Positions 8,201 to 17,457 of a DNA stretch of 39,416 nucleotides are shown here, in pieces. The translations under genes were made by a program, and so were the position numbers. Position 1 is the first letter of the stretch; each line of letters opens with the position of its first letter. The stretch is from Desulfurococcales archaeon (GTDB lineage Archaea; Thermoproteota; Thermoprotei_A; Sulfolobales; Desulfurococcaceae), in assembly GCA_027002875.1 (NCBI GenBank), contig JALWZC010000109.1, positions 1-39,416 of the forward strand, read 5' to 3'. The notes beneath the pieces were generated by a model. That model had not been told where the DNA came from. It did not search any database and saw only the letters and a list, made by a program, of their open reading frames with translations.

Positions 8201-9130
8201 GTGTTGGTTTTGTCACTGGATGTTTTAATCGAAGAGTTAATCGCCGAGCTGGCTAGTGATTTATTGGATGAGTATCCTAGGCTTAGCCCGGATAAGGCAT
8301 CTGAGATCGTGGAAAGCGTTGTTTCTAGGTATAAGTCTAGGATTTTAAGGGTTTTAACGGGGAAACGGATGGGTATTGAGGAGTTTAGGCGTTATAGCCT
8401 CTATAGGTTCTTGAAGAAGGAGGCTAGGCGTAGGGCCTATTACTATTTGAGGAAGTTTAAAACCAGTGATCTAGCAGGGGCTTCCGGCTTCATAGATTCT
8501 ATTATCTCATGTATGGATAAGGGTGATTACGAGTGTGTCCGGGCTAGTGCTATTGAGTTGTTAAAGCTTCATGTTTCCAGTAGTGAGCGGATCGATTATA
8601 TTGATGAGTTCCTCGGGGCGGTGAACAAGTATACTAGCGGTTTACTGTTCAGTGGAAAAGTGCTAGATATAGCATGTGGCTTAAACCCCCTTTACCCCCT
8701 TCTCGATCCTTCCAGGATTAGGCCCGAATTGATCATAGGTATCGATAAGGATCGAGTAGTACTCGGGGTAATCAAGGCTTTGGAGAGAATTTATGACAAG
8801 CTCGGGATTAGGATTGTTTTAAGGGAGGCTGATCTATTGAGGTATCCAGATATTTTAAGGGATTATACCGGTTTGGACGTTGCACTAATACTTAAATTCC
8901 TACACTACGCTGAACGTATGCGCCCAGGCCTTGGTGATCGGATTTTAAGCCTTGTAGATGCAAAATACGTCGTTATAACTGAGCCAACGATATCTCTAGT
9001 CAAGCGTCGAGACATATCGTTTAGGGAGAAGAGGTTTATTAAAAGCCTCATCGAGAGGAGCGGTATGCTTGAAAACATCGTTTACTCCGGGATTATCGGC
9101 TCCGAGATAGTTTTCATCGTCGAGAAGTAA
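8201..9130 (+). CDS. SAM-dependent methyltransferase of the FmrO/Rmt/ArmA 16S rRNA (m7G1405-type) family
   Basis: LHVSSSERIDYIDEFL...GKVLDIACGLNPL...DVALILKFLHYAER...GSEIVFIVEK parallels recalled RmtB HASTKERLAELDTLY...RVLDIACGLNPL...DLALIFKLLPLLER...GTELIYLIKK; helical N-terminal extension of similar size. Confidence 0.75.
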   Translation: MLVLSLDVLIEELIAELASDLLDEYPRLSPDKASEIVESVVSRYKSRILRVLTGKRMGIEEFRRYSLYRFLKKEARRRAYYYLRKFKTSDLAGASGFIDSIISCMDKGDYECVRASAIELLKLHVSSSERIDYIDEFLGAVNKYTSGLLFSGKVLDIACGLNPLYPLLDPSRIRPELIIGIDKDRVVLGVIKALERIYDKLGIRIVLREADLLRYPDILRDYTGLDVALILKFLHYAERMRPGLGDRILSLVDAKYVVITEPTISLVKRRDISFREKRFIKSLIERSGMLENIVYSGIIGSEIVFIVEK

Positions 9131-9192
9131 TTAATTATAACGCTGGTTAAACTTCAAGTATATGGTAATAAGCGGGGAAGCGTTGATGGATC

Positions 9193-9867
9193 ATGGATAG
9201 GGAGGAGTTGTTTAATAAGCTCAAGGAATGCCTAGTAGACCTAGACCGGGACTGTGTATTAGAGATTGTCGATGAATTGTTGAAGAACGGCGTTAGTGCT
9301 ACCGAGATAGTACTAGGCCCTCTCAGCAGTGGTATGGAGGAGATCGGTAGGCTGTACGAGGAGGGTGAGTATTTTATCGCGGAACTAGTCGAGGCAGCCG
9401 AGATCTTCAAGGAGGCTATGAAGAAGCTTGAACCACTGCTACGAGAGGAGGCTTCTAGGATGGGTAGTGCTAGGAGGAGGCTACGCATTGTTCTCGGAAC
9501 AGTTAAGGGCGATGTGCACGATATTGGTAAAACCCTTGTAGCCGTTATGCTTCAAGCAGCTGGACATGAAGTAATAGATCTAGGGGTTGACGTTGACGCT
9601 GAGAAATTCGCTGAAGCTGTAGTGAAGTATAAGCCCCACATACTTGGTATGAGCGCGCTACTAACCACTACTTCGAGATACATGAAGAAGGTGATCGAGG
9701 AGTTGGAGAAGAGGGGTCTCCGGGGTAGGATTATAGTCTTGGTCGGCGGGGCGGCTACGAGTAGGGAGTTCGCCGAGAAGATCGGGGCTGATGGATGGGC
9801 TCCAAATGCTGTTGAAGCCGTTAAGCTCGTAAACGAGATTGCGGAGAAGATGAGTGTTGAAGAGTGA
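9193..9867 (+). CDS. B12-binding corrinoid protein (methyltransferase corrinoid subunit)
   Basis: GTVKGDVHDIGKTLVAVMLQAAGHEVIDLGVDV (DxHxxG B12 motif), helical cap domain, GGAATSREFAEKIGADGWAPNAVEAV. Confidence 0.92.
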   Translation: MDREELFNKLKECLVDLDRDCVLEIVDELLKNGVSATEIVLGPLSSGMEEIGRLYEEGEYFIAELVEAAEIFKEAMKKLEPLLREEASRMGSARRRLRIVLGTVKGDVHDIGKTLVAVMLQAAGHEVIDLGVDVDAEKFAEAVVKYKPHILGMSALLTTTSRYMKKVIEELEKRGLRGRIIVLVGGAATSREFAEKIGADGWAPNAVEAVKLVNEIAEKMSVEE

Positions 9868-11491
9868 ATGCGTAAAGACAATGGTCCACGTCGAGGACCG
9901 GGGGGACGTCGAAGCCTGCATAGGGGACAACCTCGGATTAGTACTAGCAGGTAAGGGTTTACTACCCCTACCATGCGGCGGCCGAGGACTATGCGGTCTC
10001 TGCAGGGTTAAGGTCAAGGGCAGTGTTTCCGAGCCCACCAGCTATGAGTTAATCAGGGGCTTGACGGGGGAGGAGAGGCTTGCCTGCCAGGTCAGGGTAC
10101 TTGGTGAAGTCTGGGTTCGTCTTCCAAGGATTAGGCTTTTAAGAGTACCCATGTTCTCGATCAATGTCGAGCCTAGAACAAGGGATCCCTTGGTTAAACC
10201 CCTAGTATTTGGTGAATCATTGAATCTACCGTTTAAAGCTTTTAAGCCGGGGCTTGATAGTGGTTTTAAACCCTTTATATTCGGCGATATAGTATTGTTT
10301 ACCCGGGGAGATCCCGGGAAGATCCTATTGGTTGATCTTGGAACTACTAAGATAGCCTACCAACTAGTAGATCCCAATGGTAGCCTTATCGAGGAGGGAT
10401 TCGAAGCTAACCCATTAAACACCTACGGCGCTGACATCGTTACGAGGATGACGAGGATTATCGAGGAGCCTAAGCTGTTATACGAGATGAGTAAAACACT
10501 GGCCGATAGGATTACCAGCCTACCTCGCCGCGGCAAGCCCGGCTCCGTGCTCGTAGCTGGTAATAGCGTTATGACCCACATATTATACGCTTTACCGATC
10601 GAAACACTAGCCTATGCGCCCTACCAGCCACTGTTCAGGGGACCTATTACCTCGTGGTATGAGGGAATACCCGTATCTTCAGCCCCGTTGATCGCGGGTT
10701 ATGTTGGCGGAGACGCGTACTCCGAGCTAGTAGCAACGCTAGAACTAGACCCTCCCAGGCCCTACATGATAATAGATCTCGGTACGAACACGGAGACAAT
10801 GCTAGTAACCAGTGAGGATATAATCGCAACTAGTACCCCTGCAGGCCCAGCTTTCGAAGGGCATATTAGGAGTGGATCCATAGCCTACTACGGGGGAATT
10901 GTAAATGTAAAGGTTAAGGGCGAGGCAAGTGATGGGAGGCCAGTGTTTGATAAGAAGATTATTGGAGAACCGCGGGGACTCCTCGGAACTGGTGTTATAA
11001 GCCTTGTAGCAGAACTATACAGGCACGGCTACATTAATAGAACGGGTAGGGTTAGGAAGGGATATGTTAGGAGGAATGGGGTTAAAGCATTCATTATAGA
11101 TGAGGAAAACGATATAGTGTTTACACAGCTCGACATCAGGGAGTTCCAGAAAGCACTTGCAGCAGTGAAGACTAGCTGGAAAATACTACTCGAGAAAAAG
11201 AGTCTTAAACCAAGTGATTTAAAACTAGTATTCATTGCTGGAAGCTTCGGTTCAAGCATCGAGCCAAGGGATCTAATTGATCTAGGCCTGGTACCCGTCA
11301 AGGATGAGAAAAAGATCGTCTACGCTGGGAACATGGTATTAACCGGACTCAGAGTAATACTCCTCCAGAAGAAATACCTTACGGGTTACCGGGAAATACT
11401 AAACAGGGTTGAACACGTAAACCTAGCCGAGGAGCCCAACTATATGGATGTCTGGATGAAAAACCTGTTATTGGGGAGTGGAGACGAATAG
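9854..11491 (+). CDS. [2Fe-2S] ferredoxin-domain/ASKHA ATPase, corrinoid activation protein (RACE/DUF4445-like)
   Basis: N-terminal PCGGRGLCGLCRVKVKG...LACQVRV Fe-S motif; ASKHA motifs LLVDLGTTKIAYQL, MIIDLGTNTETML and AGSFGSSI; overlaps corrinoid gene. Confidence 0.88.
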   Translation: MLKSECVKTMVHVEDRGDVEACIGDNLGLVLAGKGLLPLPCGGRGLCGLCRVKVKGSVSEPTSYELIRGLTGEERLACQVRVLGEVWVRLPRIRLLRVPMFSINVEPRTRDPLVKPLVFGESLNLPFKAFKPGLDSGFKPFIFGDIVLFTRGDPGKILLVDLGTTKIAYQLVDPNGSLIEEGFEANPLNTYGADIVTRMTRIIEEPKLLYEMSKTLADRITSLPRRGKPGSVLVAGNSVMTHILYALPIETLAYAPYQPLFRGPITSWYEGIPVSSAPLIAGYVGGDAYSELVATLELDPPRPYMIIDLGTNTETMLVTSEDIIATSTPAGPAFEGHIRSGSIAYYGGIVNVKVKGEASDGRPVFDKKIIGEPRGLLGTGVISLVAELYRHGYINRTGRVRKGYVRRNGVKAFIIDEENDIVFTQLDIREFQKALAAVKTSWKILLEKKSLKPSDLKLVFIAGSFGSSIEPRDLIDLGLVPVKDEKKIVYAGNMVLTGLRVILLQKKYLTGYREILNRVEHVNLAEEPNYMDVWMKNLLLGSGDE

Positions 11492-12412
11492 TTTCTGTAT
11501 ACTCTTGAAGTATTTCCTCAATGGATGACTCCTACTAATCCTTACTCCTCTCTGAATCAGGCTGTAGCCTAGTAGTGAGTCCGCAACTGCTACGGTTTCA
11601 GCGATGTACTTTATCCTAGATACTGGCCCGTACATTATGAAGTCTGCACCCATTACTCTAAGGTAAACTGATACTCCTCCATGGATACTGATCATCGATT
11701 CGACTCCAACCTTTTTCTTTGAAACTGGTCCTAGAGCATTTGCCGGGGCGCAGCCGCTTGGGTAGCCGTGTTTCTCCTTGACTAGCTTTATTGTTTCACC
11801 GCTCAGAGCTATGCTTGCGGGATCAATAACTATCGCATCTACGAGGATATTTACATCTCCGAGCTCCCCGGCTCTAGGTAGTAGTTTTTCCTCGAGTAGT
11901 CTAAGCCTATCAACCGGCTTCATTGATCCAGCCGGATTCCTAGGATCGAAAGCCATTAATACGATGTTTTTCAAGTCCGCCTCACGGAAGGCTTCTAGTT
12001 CGTAGCCGGGGCTGTCCGTGTATAACCCGTTTCCAACTACTCTATCCCTCAACCCTATTTCGCCGGCTAAACGGTAGCTCTTAGCCCTCGCTTCTGGGTC
12101 GGGTGAGTCTAGGAATAGTACTAGGTCTTCATACCCGGCCATGTATTGTAGGATTGGCTCTACCGATTCCTTAGTGGGGAATACTAGGTCTACAGCGAAT
12201 ACTAACCCGTAACTGTCGGCTGTTTCTAAGGCTTTACTTATCCTATCCTCTACCAGCTCCTTATCGATTACTCCCTTCTCATCGACTAATGCTTTATCAC
12301 CCATATGGAATAGTGTGCCTACAAGCCATGCCGGGTTCTTGCCGGGTTCTCCGCCTATAATGTATTTCCCAATCCTTACCTCCTTCAATTCTCCCTCACT
12401 ACTTATACTCAT
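11468..12412 (-). CDS. MtrH-like methyl-tetrahydropterin methyltransferase
   Basis: KYIIGGEPGKNPAWLVGTLFHMGDKALVDEKGVIDKE, FLDSPDPEAR, LVDAIVIDPASI, GYPSGCAPANAL, ADFIMYGPVSRIKY are typical of MtrH. Confidence 0.88.
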   Translation of the reverse strand: MSISSEGELKEVRIGKYIIGGEPGKNPAWLVGTLFHMGDKALVDEKGVIDKELVEDRISKALETADSYGLVFAVDLVFPTKESVEPILQYMAGYEDLVLFLDSPDPEARAKSYRLAGEIGLRDRVVGNGLYTDSPGYELEAFREADLKNIVLMAFDPRNPAGSMKPVDRLRLLEEKLLPRAGELGDVNILVDAIVIDPASIALSGETIKLVKEKHGYPSGCAPANALGPVSKKKVGVESMISIHGGVSVYLRVMGADFIMYGPVSRIKYIAETVAVADSLLGYSLIQRGVRISRSHPLRKYFKSIQKLFVSTPQ

Positions 12413-12414
12413 AC

Positions 12415-13560
12415 TTATGATAATACGTCCTCGAGGAATCTCCCGTTCTCATATACTAGGTCTCCATCTGCGTATACTCTATGTTTCTTCATATCCTTGA
12501 TCATGTCCCAGTGTATCGCGGACACGTTTTTACCGCCTGTCTCCGGGTAGGCTGCTCCTAGAGCCATGTGTATTGTTCCACCAATCTTCTCGTCGAAGAG
12601 GATCTCCTTCGTGTGCCTCGTAATATTATAGTTTAACCCGAAGGCTATTTCCCCAAGCCTCTTCGCCCCCTCATCGGTCTCAAGCATCTTCCTTAGAAAC
12701 TCCTCGCCCTTCTTAGCTGTTGCCTCGACTACTACTCCCTTCTTGAATACTAGTTTAACACCCTCGACTTCTACACCCCTCCACACAGCGGGGTAGTCGA
12801 AGAGTACCCATCCCTCAACGCTATCCTCTACTGGTGCGCTGAATACTTCTCCCCCCGGCATATTGTACTTGCCGTCATCATTGATCCACTTCCTACCGGC
12901 AACGCTCAGCTTTAAATCGATCCCGGGCCCCTCATATCTAAGCTCCGACACCTTGTTTAGGAAATCGGCAATCTTCTGCTGTTCATCCCTAATCCTCCTC
13001 CACTCCTTTACCGGGTCTCCTGTATCTGAGTATGTCGCGTGGTATACGAAGTCTTCATAGTCGAGAATGCTCATACCAGCCTCTTGCGCAAGGGCCCTCG
13101 TCGGGTAGGCTGTTACAACCCATCTAAGTTCTCTGCGCGCACTCCTCTCCATGAAGATCCTCGTTAACTCCCTCCTAGCCATACTTCTAACCTTGAGCTT
13201 CTCAGGATCTATTCCTACCAGAGGCTTGGTATGGCTTGGAGATATAATTGAGATTGTTGCATCTACTTTCTTGATGAGCATTTTCTCAATAGGGCTTACG
13301 TGTTCTAAGACGCTCCGGGTAGCGTGTTTGTAGAAGGCCTCTGTGATTGATTCATCGCTGAGGTTGATCATTAAAGGATAGGCTCCATGGCTGACGAGCT
13401 CCTTAACAACCTCCCTCACGAGCGGTACTGCTTCAACCCCGGCGTTTACGAGTACCTCGTCTCCCTCCCGAGCCTCTATACAGTATTCTACGAGTAATCT
13501 TGCAAGCCTCGATATGCGTGGATCAGTCAATCCTAGGCTACACCTCTTACATGTAATCAT
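12415..13560 (-). CDS. M29-family (AmpS-like) aminopeptidase
   Basis: LARLLVEYCIEAREGDEVLVNAG, LGEIAFGLN, ILFDEKIGGTIHMALGAAYPETGGKNVSAIHWDMIKDM metal-ligand region. Confidence 0.88.
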   Translation of the reverse strand: MITCKRCSLGLTDPRISRLARLLVEYCIEAREGDEVLVNAGVEAVPLVREVVKELVSHGAYPLMINLSDESITEAFYKHATRSVLEHVSPIEKMLIKKVDATISIISPSHTKPLVGIDPEKLKVRSMARRELTRIFMERSARRELRWVVTAYPTRALAQEAGMSILDYEDFVYHATYSDTGDPVKEWRRIRDEQQKIADFLNKVSELRYEGPGIDLKLSVAGRKWINDDGKYNMPGGEVFSAPVEDSVEGWVLFDYPAVWRGVEVEGVKLVFKKGVVVEATAKKGEEFLRKMLETDEGAKRLGEIAFGLNYNITRHTKEILFDEKIGGTIHMALGAAYPETGGKNVSAIHWDMIKDMKKHRVYADGDLVYENGRFLEDVLS

Positions 13561-13655
13561 GCCCCCGGTAAATAATAAATTAATAATGTTATATTCAATA
13601 AAGTAGTTGTATGTAGAAAGTGTTCGTCTTATTTATTCATCGTAGGTGTTGGTAG

Positions 13656-14006
13656 TTGAACCTCATAGGTAGGCTTGGATTGATGGATAAGCTTCGGCGA
13701 GCTGAAAGAATACTAGATACTATCGAGCTTCCGGGCTATGGGGTTGGACTTGTTAGTTGTGGTTTTATTGTAAAGCTTAGGATTAGCCGCGATGGTGAAT
13801 ACTTGGGTGTTTATGTTAATCTACGCGCCTATAGCCAGGAATGCCTTTATTGCTCGACTATTAGTGAGTGGGCGTTATCAAAAGCTCTTCTCAGGGCTAG
13901 GAATGAATTAATAAAAGAGCTTGGGTTTAGGGATGTCTACTTCATCGATGCTCTCCTTAACAGGCTTATTACCCTAGGGGATAGGGAATACAAGCTCATC
14001 ATTTAA
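13656..14006 (+). CDS. Conserved hypothetical protein
   Basis: 116 aa ORF with coherent composition and promoter-like AT-rich upstream region; family not recognised. Confidence 0.5.
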   Translation: MNLIGRLGLMDKLRRAERILDTIELPGYGVGLVSCGFIVKLRISRDGEYLGVYVNLRAYSQECLYCSTISEWALSKALLRARNELIKELGFRDVYFIDALLNRLITLGDREYKLII

Positions 14007-14201
14007 AGGTATATTTAAAATATCCTGCAAATTAACCCGCATTCTTTTCCCATATTTTTCCCATATTTATTTAAATGTGCTTTTTCAAATCTAAAGCCTA
14101 CCTATGTGTATATAATGTCCATACGCGTCTGGGCGAAACATTATTTTATATATGGGGATAAGTTATTTCCATGAAATACTTTTAGAGGGGAGGATCCCGC
14201 C

Positions 14202-16073
14202 TTGGATGTTACGGGTGGAGTACTGATCGTAATAGGCCTCGTCCTATACGTATTATTCTACTATACGCATGGAAGGTATCTGCAGAATAAGGTTGTCAAG
14301 GCTGATCCTAACAGGGAGACTCCCGCTAAGAAGTTGTTCGACGGAGTAGACTATGTACCCGCTAACAAGTATGTATTGTATGGACACCACTTCGCTAGTA
14401 TCGCTGGTGCCGGCCCAATCGTCGGCCCCGCACTAGCCCTCGGGTGGGGCTGGCTGCTATCTATTATCTGGGTATGGTTTGGAAACGTTTTCGTAGGAGT
14501 AGTGCATGATTATTTAGCGTTGATGAGTAGTGTACGCTACGATGGTAGATCGATTGGATGGGTTGCTGGTAGGCTTATGGGTAAGAGGGCTATGTATGTA
14601 TTCAACAGCTATATCTGGTTCTCGCTACTACTAGTTGTAGCCGCTTTCGGATTCGTGATCTCAGCGTTATTCCACGCTGTACCCGGTGCAGGTATTGCGG
14701 CTCTCCTACTATTGTTCTTCGCAGTATTTGTCGGCTGGCTGATGTATAAGACTAAGCTTGGCTTCACATGGTCGACTGTTATAGCTTGGATATTTATCAT
14801 CCTAGCAATCTACCTCGGAGTTATCGGGCAGTTTAATAACTGGCTAGCATTGACGCAGCAGGAATGGCTCATAATACTATTAATCTATATTATTATTGCG
14901 GCAAGCCTACCTGTATGGGTTCTGCTACAGCCGAGAGACTATATGAACGCCTACATATTATGGACAAGCCTAGCCCTTGGCGGCGGTGCCCTTATATGGC
15001 TCATGTTCTTCGGTAAGGGAGTATTATCATTACCAGCCTATACTATGTATTCTGCAAACGTTGTAGGCGGGCAGCCATCCCCGTTCTGGCCCGCAATACC
15101 ACTAGTTATCGCTTGTGGAGCATTATCAGGTTTCCACAGCCTCGTAGGTAGTGGTACGAGCAGTAAGCAATTAGCCAACGAGCTACACGGATTATTCGTA
15201 GCTTACGGCGGTATGGAGACCGAGGGATTTCTATCAACAATGGTTATAGGCTCAATAGGGGCCTTCGGCGTACCAGCACTTGCGGATTCTATAATGAAAT
15301 CCCTAGGCAATGCTAAGGTAATGGGGATACTGGGGAAGATCGCTAAAGCACTGAGCATATCGCCGCTAACATCATCCTCTACTAGGGCTGACGTGTTAAA
15401 CTTCCTAAACGCCTTCATAAACAACCCCAACGTATTCGGCAAATTCTACGCTGGACTAGCCAACTCGTTGAAGTGGAGCGTAATACCGCGTAGCTACGCT
15501 TATGCAACCTACCACGCTTTCGGACTAGACTTAACGGTGATGACGATCTTCGGTACACTATGGATCACGGGATTCGCACTAACCAGTCTAGACACAGCTA
15601 CGAGGCTTGGAAGGTATGCTTGGCAGGAGCTCATGGAGCCATTGAAGGAGAAGAGTAGGAGCCTCTACAGATTCCTAGCTAATAAATGGGTTGCATCAAC
15701 GATACTAGCAGCTATAGGTATAGCGCTGGCTTGGGGCGGTAACTTCCTAGTATTATGGCCGGCTTTCGCAGGCATGAATCAGTTATTGAGTAGTCTTGCA
15801 TTAATGACTGTTGCGGTATGGGTTGCGAAAGTACAGAAAGCTTCTACAGCTGGTAAAGCACTCGTAGTAGCACCCGCGATCTTCATGTGGATAACCGTTA
15901 CCCTAGCACTATTATGGTATGAAGCAGTCGTAGTACCAGTATTCATAGAAGCTGGTGGAGGAAAACTAGTTACTGGAGTAGTTGTTGGAACAATAACAGC
16001 TATCGGTATAGCGTTAAACCTATACCTATTCGGATTATGGTATAAGACTATGAAGAAGCCATCAATTGAGTAA
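14202..16073 (+). CDS. cstA: CstA-family carbon starvation/peptide transporter
   Basis: YGHHFASIAGAGPIVGPALALGWGWLLSIIWVWFGNVFVGVVHDYLALMSSVRYDGRSIGW is diagnostic of CstA; many TM segments; TATA-like ttttatatatgg upstream. Confidence 0.92.
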   Translation: MDVTGGVLIVIGLVLYVLFYYTHGRYLQNKVVKADPNRETPAKKLFDGVDYVPANKYVLYGHHFASIAGAGPIVGPALALGWGWLLSIIWVWFGNVFVGVVHDYLALMSSVRYDGRSIGWVAGRLMGKRAMYVFNSYIWFSLLLVVAAFGFVISALFHAVPGAGIAALLLLFFAVFVGWLMYKTKLGFTWSTVIAWIFIILAIYLGVIGQFNNWLALTQQEWLIILLIYIIIAASLPVWVLLQPRDYMNAYILWTSLALGGGALIWLMFFGKGVLSLPAYTMYSANVVGGQPSPFWPAIPLVIACGALSGFHSLVGSGTSSKQLANELHGLFVAYGGMETEGFLSTMVIGSIGAFGVPALADSIMKSLGNAKVMGILGKIAKALSISPLTSSSTRADVLNFLNAFINNPNVFGKFYAGLANSLKWSVIPRSYAYATYHAFGLDLTVMTIFGTLWITGFALTSLDTATRLGRYAWQELMEPLKEKSRSLYRFLANKWVASTILAAIGIALAWGGNFLVLWPAFAGMNQLLSSLALMTVAVWVAKVQKASTAGKALVVAPAIFMWITVTLALLWYEAVVVPVFIEAGGGKLVTGVVVGTITAIGIALNLYLFGLWYKTMKKPSIE

Positions 16074-16149
16074 ACAACGCTGATAGAATTGGTTTCAAAG
16101 CAATCTTTTTTCACTCTTCTCCCCTCATAGTTAATTATGTAGTTGATAA

Positions 16150-16440
16150 TTGGAGTTGTTACCGTTGGATAAGGAGGATCCACTTAAAAAGATCAGGGAC
16201 GTAATCGTTGGAATATTCGCCGGTAGAAGTATTGAGTACGTGGAGGCGGAGCTCAGGGAGCTCGAGAACGTTTTCGCACTGATACTCTTGGGAAGCTTTG
16301 TAGGATTACCAAGCCCGCCCTCAATGATATCTCTACGCTTACTACCATACATGGGCCGGGAGATCCTCGTAATGTATCGCAGGAGTGAGAGGTTAGATGA
16401 TGCATTATACGAGATGGCCGGTTTATTCGATATAACGTAG
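16150..16440 (+). CDS. Small hypothetical protein preceding the TRC40 ATPase
   Basis: 96 aa ORF; stop 22 bp upstream of the next start, same strand. Confidence 0.6.
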   Translation: MELLPLDKEDPLKKIRDVIVGIFAGRSIEYVEAELRELENVFALILLGSFVGLPSPPSMISLRLLPYMGREILVMYRRSERLDDALYEMAGLFDIT

Positions 16441-16461
16441 GATTGGAGTAGATGATGAATA

Positions 16462-17448
16462 ATGACTTATATTGTCCGCTTCTTCATCGGGAAGGGAGGG
16501 GTTGGTAAGACAACGGTCGCAGCAACCTATGCTTTAAAACAGGCTGGGAAGGGTAGGAGGACATATGTGATCAGCCTAGACCCAGCCCATAACCTCGGCG
16601 ATGTCTTCGACATGGAGCTTGGAGATAAGCCTAGGAAAATCACCGATAACCTCTGGGGTATTGAAGTAGACTATGAAGCTATGATTAGGAAGCACTTGAA
16701 GAACCTAACGGAGAAGATTAAGGATATCTATGGATACCTCAAAATATTCAACCTAGACAAGTACGTTGATGTATTACAGCACAGCCCGGGCGTTGAAGAA
16801 CAGGCAAGCCTTGAAAAGATCATAGAATTAACGAGGATACTGGGGGAGAAAGGTAGGGCTGACGTTATAGTCTACGATACCCCGCCGACTGGTTTAATGC
16901 TTAGAATAATGGCTTTACCAACGATCAGCCTTATATGGATCGATAAACTACTAGACCTTAGGCTCGCCATTCTCGAGAAGAGGAGGGCGATTGAGAAGAT
17001 TACTGGGGAGGAGATGAAAGCTGTAATAGCTGGTAGGGAGTTGAAGGTTCCAACTAGTCAGGAGGAAGACCCGATCTATAAGGAGCTGCTTCATCTAAGA
17101 GAAGAGTATACATGGATCAATAACCTCTTCACAGACCATAGGAGAACAAGGGTAGCATTAGTGATCAACCCTGAAACCCTACCAGTACTAGAAGCCTACC
17201 GAGCCTACAGCTTCCTAGAAAGGATCGGTGTCCTCGTATCCTACATTGTAGTTAACAAGTACCTTGAGCTAGAAGGCCCACTACCAGAAAGCCTTGCGGG
17301 TAAGAAGAGGGAGCAGGATGAAGCAATGAGTAAAGCCAAAGAGTTGTTTAAGGGGTTGGAATTCTACAATATCCCTTATCAGCCATGGGAGCCTAGGGGC
17401 CTCGGAGAACTATCAAAGCTGATCAAATACGTTGAAGATATGGAATAA
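16462..17448 (+). CDS. TRC40/GET3/ArsA-family ATPase
   Basis: FIGKGGVGKTTVAATYALKQAGKGRRTYVISLDPAHNLGDVFD deviant P-loop and switch I; VIVYDTPPTGLMLRIMALP switch II. Confidence 0.92.
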   Translation: MTYIVRFFIGKGGVGKTTVAATYALKQAGKGRRTYVISLDPAHNLGDVFDMELGDKPRKITDNLWGIEVDYEAMIRKHLKNLTEKIKDIYGYLKIFNLDKYVDVLQHSPGVEEQASLEKIIELTRILGEKGRADVIVYDTPPTGLMLRIMALPTISLIWIDKLLDLRLAILEKRRAIEKITGEEMKAVIAGRELKVPTSQEEDPIYKELLHLREEYTWINNLFTDHRRTRVALVINPETLPVLEAYRAYSFLERIGVLVSYIVVNKYLELEGPLPESLAGKKREQDEAMSKAKELFKGLEFYNIPYQPWEPRGLGELSKLIKYVEDME

Positions 17449-17457
17449 GCGGGAGGG

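Noticed and set aside
9147-10038. Minus-strand ORFs opposite the corrinoid and activator genes
   Set aside because: Antisense to strong motif-supported genes; Ser/Pro-rich shadow translations.
14046-14067. Tandem 11-nt repeat tttcccatatt x2 upstream of cstA
   Set aside because: Only two copies in AT-rich spacer; too little to call a functional element.
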